Shown here: piece by piece, positions 6,358 through 9,093 of the stretch
How the letters are laid out: every line of letters starts with the position of its first letter
Numbering within the stretch: the stretch's first letter is position 1
NCBI GenBank assembly: GCA_017630975.1
Contig: JAGBUF010000293.1
Location: 1-9,093 of the forward strand
Reading direction: 5' to 3'
DNA length: 9,093 bases
From: Paraprevotella sp.
GTDB taxonomy: Bacteria > Bacteroidota > Bacteroidia > Bacteroidales > Bacteroidaceae
Notes under the pieces: model-generated
What the model was told of the DNA's origin: nothing
Databases searched by the model: none
The model's input: only the letters and a program-made list of their open reading frames with translations
Program-made: the position numbers and the translations under genes

Positions 6358-6843
6358 TTATTTTTTCTTCTTCATCAAACCAGTCATGTTGAATACAACT
6401 GCCAAAGTGGTCAACAACAACATGATGTAGATGGATACCATAAACATATCGGTTACAGTTACCATAGCAGCAGTTGTTACTGTACCATCTGCTGCAACGA
6501 ACTCTGTTTCGTTCAAGTTAGGAACAAGACCAACAATCAATGAAATAACCAATAAAGCCATTGAAGCGGCTGTCACCTTACCTCCAGGCACGCCACTGAT
6601 GTCACCACCTTTTGTTGCCATTGAAATCTTAGCGCCACGCACTACGCTCCAAACAGCCAAAATAGCAGTTACGGCAAACATACCATACATCAGCCACATC
6701 AAGCCTTCTGTGCATACGGGAGCATTGTAATCGCCCTCCATATTATCATAACCATATCCAAAGAATACCGCGAAAGTCAAAATGATAATCGCAAAGCATG
6801 CATACAGGACATAGTATGACGTCATATATTTTTTAGCTGCCAT
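6358..6843 (-). CDS. Unrecognised four-helix inner-membrane protein in an exbB-exbD operon
   Basis: I do not recognise a named family for this 161-residue protein. It has four predicted transmembrane helices at about 9-30, 48-69, 91-110 and 128-153. The N-terminus (MAAKKYMTS) and C-terminus (MKKKK) are basic, so both ends are probably cytoplasmic. The loops contain an acidic segment with one Cys (YDNMEGDYNAPVC, 32-44), a basic/glycine stretch between helices 2 and 3 (GAKISMATKGGDISGVPGG, 70-88) and a short polar loop (NETEFVAADG, 111-120). There is no ExbD-type membrane aspartate at the start of a helix, except Asp132 entering helix 4. The gene starts 8 bases after the exbB stop and ends 22 bases before exbD1, so it is co-transcribed and probably part of the same complex. 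Possible roles are an accessory or assembly subunit of the channel; no function is assigned. Confidence 0.88.
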   Translation of the reverse strand: MAAKKYMTSYYVLYACFAIIILTFAVFFGYGYDNMEGDYNAPVCTEGLMWLMYGMFAVTAILAVWSVVRGAKISMATKGGDISGVPGGKVTAASMALLVISLIVGLVPNLNETEFVAADGTVTTAAMVTVTDMFMVSIYIMLLLTTLAVVFNMTGLMKKKK

Positions 6844-6851
6844 GTCTCTAA

Positions 6852-7673
6852 TTATTTTTTCAAGTTATACTTCATGCAAATATCTAGCAATGAAATAGTA
6901 GACTCTTCCATATTTGCGGTAATCTCTTCAATCTTAGAAAGGATATAGTTGTAGAACACTTGAAGAACCAATGCTACAATGATACCGAAGATAGTAGTAA
7001 TCAGAGCCACCTTCATACCACCTGCTACGACAGTCGGAGAGATATCACCTGCACGTTGGATTTCATCGAACGCCATCACCATACCGATCACAGTTCCCAA
7101 GAATCCGAGTGACGGAGCCATTGCAATGAACAATGTAATCCATGAGCAACCTTTTTCCAAGTAACCTGCTTGTACACCGCCATAAGCTGTTACAGAACGT
7201 TCAACTTCCTCAACTCCTTCGTCGAAACGCATCAAACCTTGGTAGCAGATAGACGCAATAGGACCACGAGTCTCACGGCAAATAGCCTTAGCACCTTCCA
7301 AGTCACCTGCTTTCAATTTTGCTTCAATGTCAGCCATCAACTTCTTAGAATCGATTTCAGCCAAGCTCAAATAAATGATACGTTCGATACAGAATGCCAA
7401 ACCAAGGACCAAAGCTACAGCTACCAATGACATAAATCCAGCATCACCTTCAATAAACTTAGTTTTCAATGACTTGTGGAAACTTTCTTCCTCCACTGGG
7501 GCAATCACTTCTTCTACCACTTCCTCAACAGCAGCGGTATCAACTAATGCTGAATCTACTGCCGCAGAATCAACTTCAATAGCAACCGGTTCAGCTTCTT
7601 GAGCCATCATTGACTGAGTCGTGCCAAAAGCATAAACTCCAAACATCGCAATAACTGCAAATAACTTTTTCAT
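6852..7673 (-). CDS. exbB: ExbB/TolQ/MotA-family proton-channel protein with signal peptide and acidic periplasmic extension
   Basis: ExbB forms the pentameric inner-membrane pore that, with ExbD, turns proton flow into work on an outer-membrane partner. In this 273-residue protein a signal peptide (about 1-25, MKKLFAVIAMFGVYAFG, cleaved near SMMA) precedes an acidic extension at about 26-63 with pentad repeats VDSAA-VDSAL-VDTAA. Helix 1 is at about 79-101, a cytoplasmic domain at 102-176, helix 2 at about 178-203 with the family signature APSLGFLGTVIGMVMAF, and helix 3 at about 220-244 with GGMKVALITTIFGIIVAL. Thr194 and Thr227 line up with pore residues Thr148 and Thr181 of E. coli ExbB. 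ExbBs with a cleaved signal and N-terminal extension are known in Serratia and Pseudomonas. It is the first gene of the operon, 57 bases after a tRNA-Ser on the same strand; no good promoter box is visible in that gap. Confidence 0.95.
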   Translation of the reverse strand: MKKLFAVIAMFGVYAFGTTQSMMAQEAEPVAIEVDSAAVDSALVDTAAVEEVVEEVIAPVEEESFHKSLKTKFIEGDAGFMSLVAVALVLGLAFCIERIIYLSLAEIDSKKLMADIEAKLKAGDLEGAKAICRETRGPIASICYQGLMRFDEGVEEVERSVTAYGGVQAGYLEKGCSWITLFIAMAPSLGFLGTVIGMVMAFDEIQRAGDISPTVVAGGMKVALITTIFGIIVALVLQVFYNYILSKIEEITANMEESTISLLDICMKYNLKK

Positions 7674-7693
7674 TGTGTGTCTAATTTTTTAAG

Positions 7694-7705
7694 ATTAATA
7701 TTAAT
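7694..7705. repeat. AT-only 12-base palindrome upstream of exbB
   Basis: ATTAATATTAAT is a perfect palindrome in the 57-base gap between the tRNA and exbB, about 21 bases before the exbB ATG. It could be a regulator site, but in such AT-rich DNA it may be chance. The gap has no exact TAnnTTTG box on the minus strand. Confidence 0.25.
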
Positions 7706-7730
7706 TTTAGTTTATTTCTCATCATTCATG

Positions 7731-7818
7731 CGGAGAGAGGGGGATTCGAACCCCCGATACGCTTTTGACGTATACACGCTTTCCAGGCGTGCCTCTTCAG
7801 CCACTCGAGCACCTCTCC
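7731..7818 (-). tRNA. tRNA-Ser (anticodon GGA)
   Basis: Read on the minus strand, this 88-base sequence folds as a class II tRNA. The acceptor stem is GGAGAGG with TCTCTCC (last pair G-U). The D-arm holds CTCGAGTGGCTGAAGAG. The anticodon stem CACGC/GCGTG closes the loop CTGGAAA with anticodon GGA (7782-7784), which reads UCC and UCU. A long variable arm (ATACG/CGTAT stem) is typical of tRNA-Ser, and the T-arm is GGGGG-TTCGAAT-CCCCC. The discriminator base is G, as serine tRNAs have. The next bases are CAT, so CCA is not encoded and must be added by a nucleotidyltransferase. The gene stands between tatD and exbB on the same strand. Confidence 0.97.
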
Positions 7819-7875
7819 TCTATATAAAACGAGCGCAATTTACGAAAATTTGCTATATGCACACGCTTTCAGCTA

Positions 7876-7883
7876 CAAAAATA
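7876..7883 (-). promoter_or_regulatory. Candidate -7 box for tRNA-Ser (and possibly exbB)
   Basis: On the minus strand this reads TATTTTTG, an exact TAnnTTTG match in the 154-base gap between tatD and the tRNA. Transcription would start about 50 bases before the mature tRNA 5' end. No TTTG sits at the expected -33 distance. The rest of the gap holds no gene and no convincing tatD terminator; a short AGTGCACT palindrome lies at 7923-7930. Confidence 0.4.
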
Positions 7884-7972
7884 TTCTTTTTTTTTCGGAC
7901 TGCCGCCATTCTCATGCAAAAAAGTGCACTGCGGAAAGTAAAAATCTTAAATTTAACTTTTTGTCAACTCCA

Positions 7973-8752
7973 TTAACGCAGATGCGGAAAAACGTTCAAA
8001 GAGTTGCGATATAGCTGTTCAGCCACCACTTCAACCGAAGAACCATAGATTTCCGCCATTTTCCTCAAGGTGTTGACAATATATGCACTCTCATTACGCT
8101 TGCCTCGGTAAGGAACCGGACTTAAATATGGAGCATCTGTTTCTATTACAACTCTATCTAAAGGGACCTCTTTCAATACTTGACCCAACTGCGAATTTTT
8201 GAACGTTAGGACTCCATTTATGCCTAACATGAATCCTTCGAACTCCAACAATTCAGTCGCCTCCTCCTTTGTCCCACAAAAGCTATGAAAGACTCCTGTC
8301 AATGAATGGTTCTTATAGCAAGACAACAGTTCCATCAATTCCTGATGTGCAGAACGGGTGTGTATCATCAAAGGCAGTCCTTTACATATCGCCCAACCAA
8401 TCTGACGCTTCAGAGCTCTTTTTTGTTCCTCAAAGTAAGTCTTATCCCAATAATAATCCAACCCCACTTCACCGATAGCAATAAACGGATGCGGATCACT
8501 CAATAATTGCTCCATTTCATCCAGCACTTTTTCGTAATCTTCGTTGACATCCGTAGGATGAAGTCCCATCATCGGATAGAAGAAGTCTGGCCAACAACGA
8601 CACAAAGCCAACATTTCACCAACACTTTCTGCATTGATATTAGGCAACAAAACCTTTTCCACTGCCGCTGCTTGGGCACGTTCCACCACGTCCGCTATAT
8701 CTTCGGAAAACTCCGGTACATATAAATGCGAATGTGTATCTATAATTCTCAT
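7973..8752 (-). CDS. tatD: TatD-family metal-dependent hydrolase / DNase
   Basis: TatD proteins are cytoplasmic metal-dependent TIM-barrel nucleases with reported 3'-5' exonuclease activity on DNA and RNA. This 259-residue protein has all expected metal ligands: His7 and His9 in IDTHSHL, Glu95 in IGEVGLDYYW, His131 in MIHTRSA, His156 in VFHSFCG and Asp206 in ETDAPYLSPVPYRGKRNE. The GLHP motif (63-66) is also present. The length is normal (E. coli TatD/YcfH 260-265). The start is fixed by the HxH motif, which must lie near the N-terminus. It follows the polyprenyl synthetase gene by 13 bases, so the two are likely one operon. The name is historical; the family is not needed for Tat export. Confidence 0.95.
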   Translation of the reverse strand: MRIIDTHSHLYVPEFSEDIADVVERAQAAAVEKVLLPNINAESVGEMLALCRCWPDFFYPMMGLHPTDVNEDYEKVLDEMEQLLSDPHPFIAIGEVGLDYYWDKTYFEEQKRALKRQIGWAICKGLPLMIHTRSAHQELMELLSCYKNHSLTGVFHSFCGTKEEATELLEFEGFMLGINGVLTFKNSQLGQVLKEVPLDRVVIETDAPYLSPVPYRGKRNESAYIVNTLRKMAEIYGSSVEVVAEQLYRNSLNVFPHLR

Positions 8753-8765
8753 GCTCTACTGAATC

Positions 8766-9093
8766 TTATGACTTGCGCCCCAACAAATACTCCGCCAAAT
8801 CCCACAAAGGTTTCTTTCTTTCGTCCGTAAGCGGCAATTGAGCCAATACTTGTTGCGCTTCTTTAAAATAATAAAGAATCTTTTCTTGGCACAATTGTCC
8901 TATAGCCATTTTGTCATATAATGCCGTTACCGCAGCTATTTTTTCATCAGGCACATAACTGCCGGGGGCTTTCGCCACCCACATATCCAATGCTGCCCGA
9001 TCTTCCGGAGAAGCCAAACGGAAAGCATTGATAAACATATACGTTTTCTTATTGCACAAAATATCTCCCCCTATTTTCTTTCCAAAAACAGCA
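8766..9093 (-). CDS. Polyprenyl (isoprenoid) synthetase, C-terminal part
   Basis: The frame stays open to the right edge of the window, so the start is off-window; an apparent TTG start at 9059 is internal because the codons before it read VFGKKIGGDILCNKKTY without a stop. This segment matches the end of trans-isoprenyl diphosphate synthases, where a GK-x-x-G-x-D-x-x-x-x-K-x-TY motif follows the second Asp-rich site; the lysine and aspartate residues there are active-site neighbours in farnesyl diphosphate synthase. The remaining roughly 95 residues are helical and end in LLGRKS. The two DDxxD motifs that would prove activity, and any clue to chain length, lie outside the window. The enzyme would join isopentenyl diphosphate units to an allylic primer for quinone or undecaprenyl synthesis. 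tatD follows 13 bases downstream. Confidence 0.85.
   Translation of the reverse strand, partial: AVFGKKIGGDILCNKKTYMFINAFRLASPEDRAALDMWVAKAPGSYVPDEKIAAVTALYDKMAIGQLCQEKILYYFKEAQQVLAQLPLTDERKKPLWDLAEYLLGRKS

Noticed and set aside
7884..7930. Possible terminator for tatD (AGTGCACT palindrome and an A/T run)
   Set aside because: The palindrome has no loop and the A/T run follows only a 3-bp stem, too weak to call.
7677..7976. Plus-strand open frame of 99 codons
   Set aside because: It runs antisense across the whole tRNA-Ser gene and AT-rich spacer; no recognisable domain.
8766..9059. A short complete gene starting at TTG 9059
   Set aside because: The frame continues open to the window edge and the upstream codons match the polyprenyl synthetase motif, so this is a fragment of a longer gene.
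1..9093. Phage, insertion sequence, CRISPR or defence system
   Set aside because: No transposase, integrase, direct repeat array or defence-type domain was seen; all genes look like core chromosome.

Overview
The window looks like ordinary chromosomal DNA of a Bacteroidales bacterium, most likely Bacteroides or a close relative. Four things point there. The base composition is moderately AT-rich. Several genes are preceded by TAnnTTTG boxes (the Bacteroidetes -7 element), and most starts have no Shine-Dalgarno sequence. The first gene has a TPR / PD40 propeller / carboxypeptidase-regulatory / OmpA architecture typical of the phylum. The tRNA has no encoded CCA. I see no phage, insertion sequence, integron or CRISPR. 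Species cannot be told from this.

Layout. Positions 1-1802 (+) hold the 3' part of a multidomain OmpA-family envelope protein resembling Porphyromonas PorE. It ends in a 4-base tail-to-tail overlap with an RsmF-like RNA m5C methyltransferase (1799-3247, -). A 127-bp divergent promoter region separates that gene from the thyA-folA operon (3375-4682, +), which encodes thymidylate synthase and dihydrofolate reductase. A near-perfect symmetrical hairpin overlapping the folA stop codon ends both folA and the convergent Lrp/AsnC regulator (4714-5184, -).

Upstream of the regulator, after a UUCG-loop terminator, lies a four-gene minus-strand operon (7673 down to 5293): exbB with a signal peptide and an acidic periplasmic extension, an unrecognised four-helix membrane protein, and two different exbD genes joined by a TAATG overlap. 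This looks like a proton-motive-force-driven energizer of the outer membrane. No TonB is present in the window. Farther upstream on the same strand are a tRNA-Ser(GGA), tatD, and the C-terminal part of a polyprenyl synthetase that runs off the right edge.

How the genes work together. thyA and folA form a metabolic pair: ThyA oxidises methylene-THF to DHF, and FolA regenerates THF. The exbB/4-TM/exbD/exbD genes probably build one inner-membrane complex. The remaining genes are housekeeping and not obviously linked. The least explained element is the four-helix protein inserted between ExbB and the two ExbDs. No intergenic stretch exceeds 300 bases.
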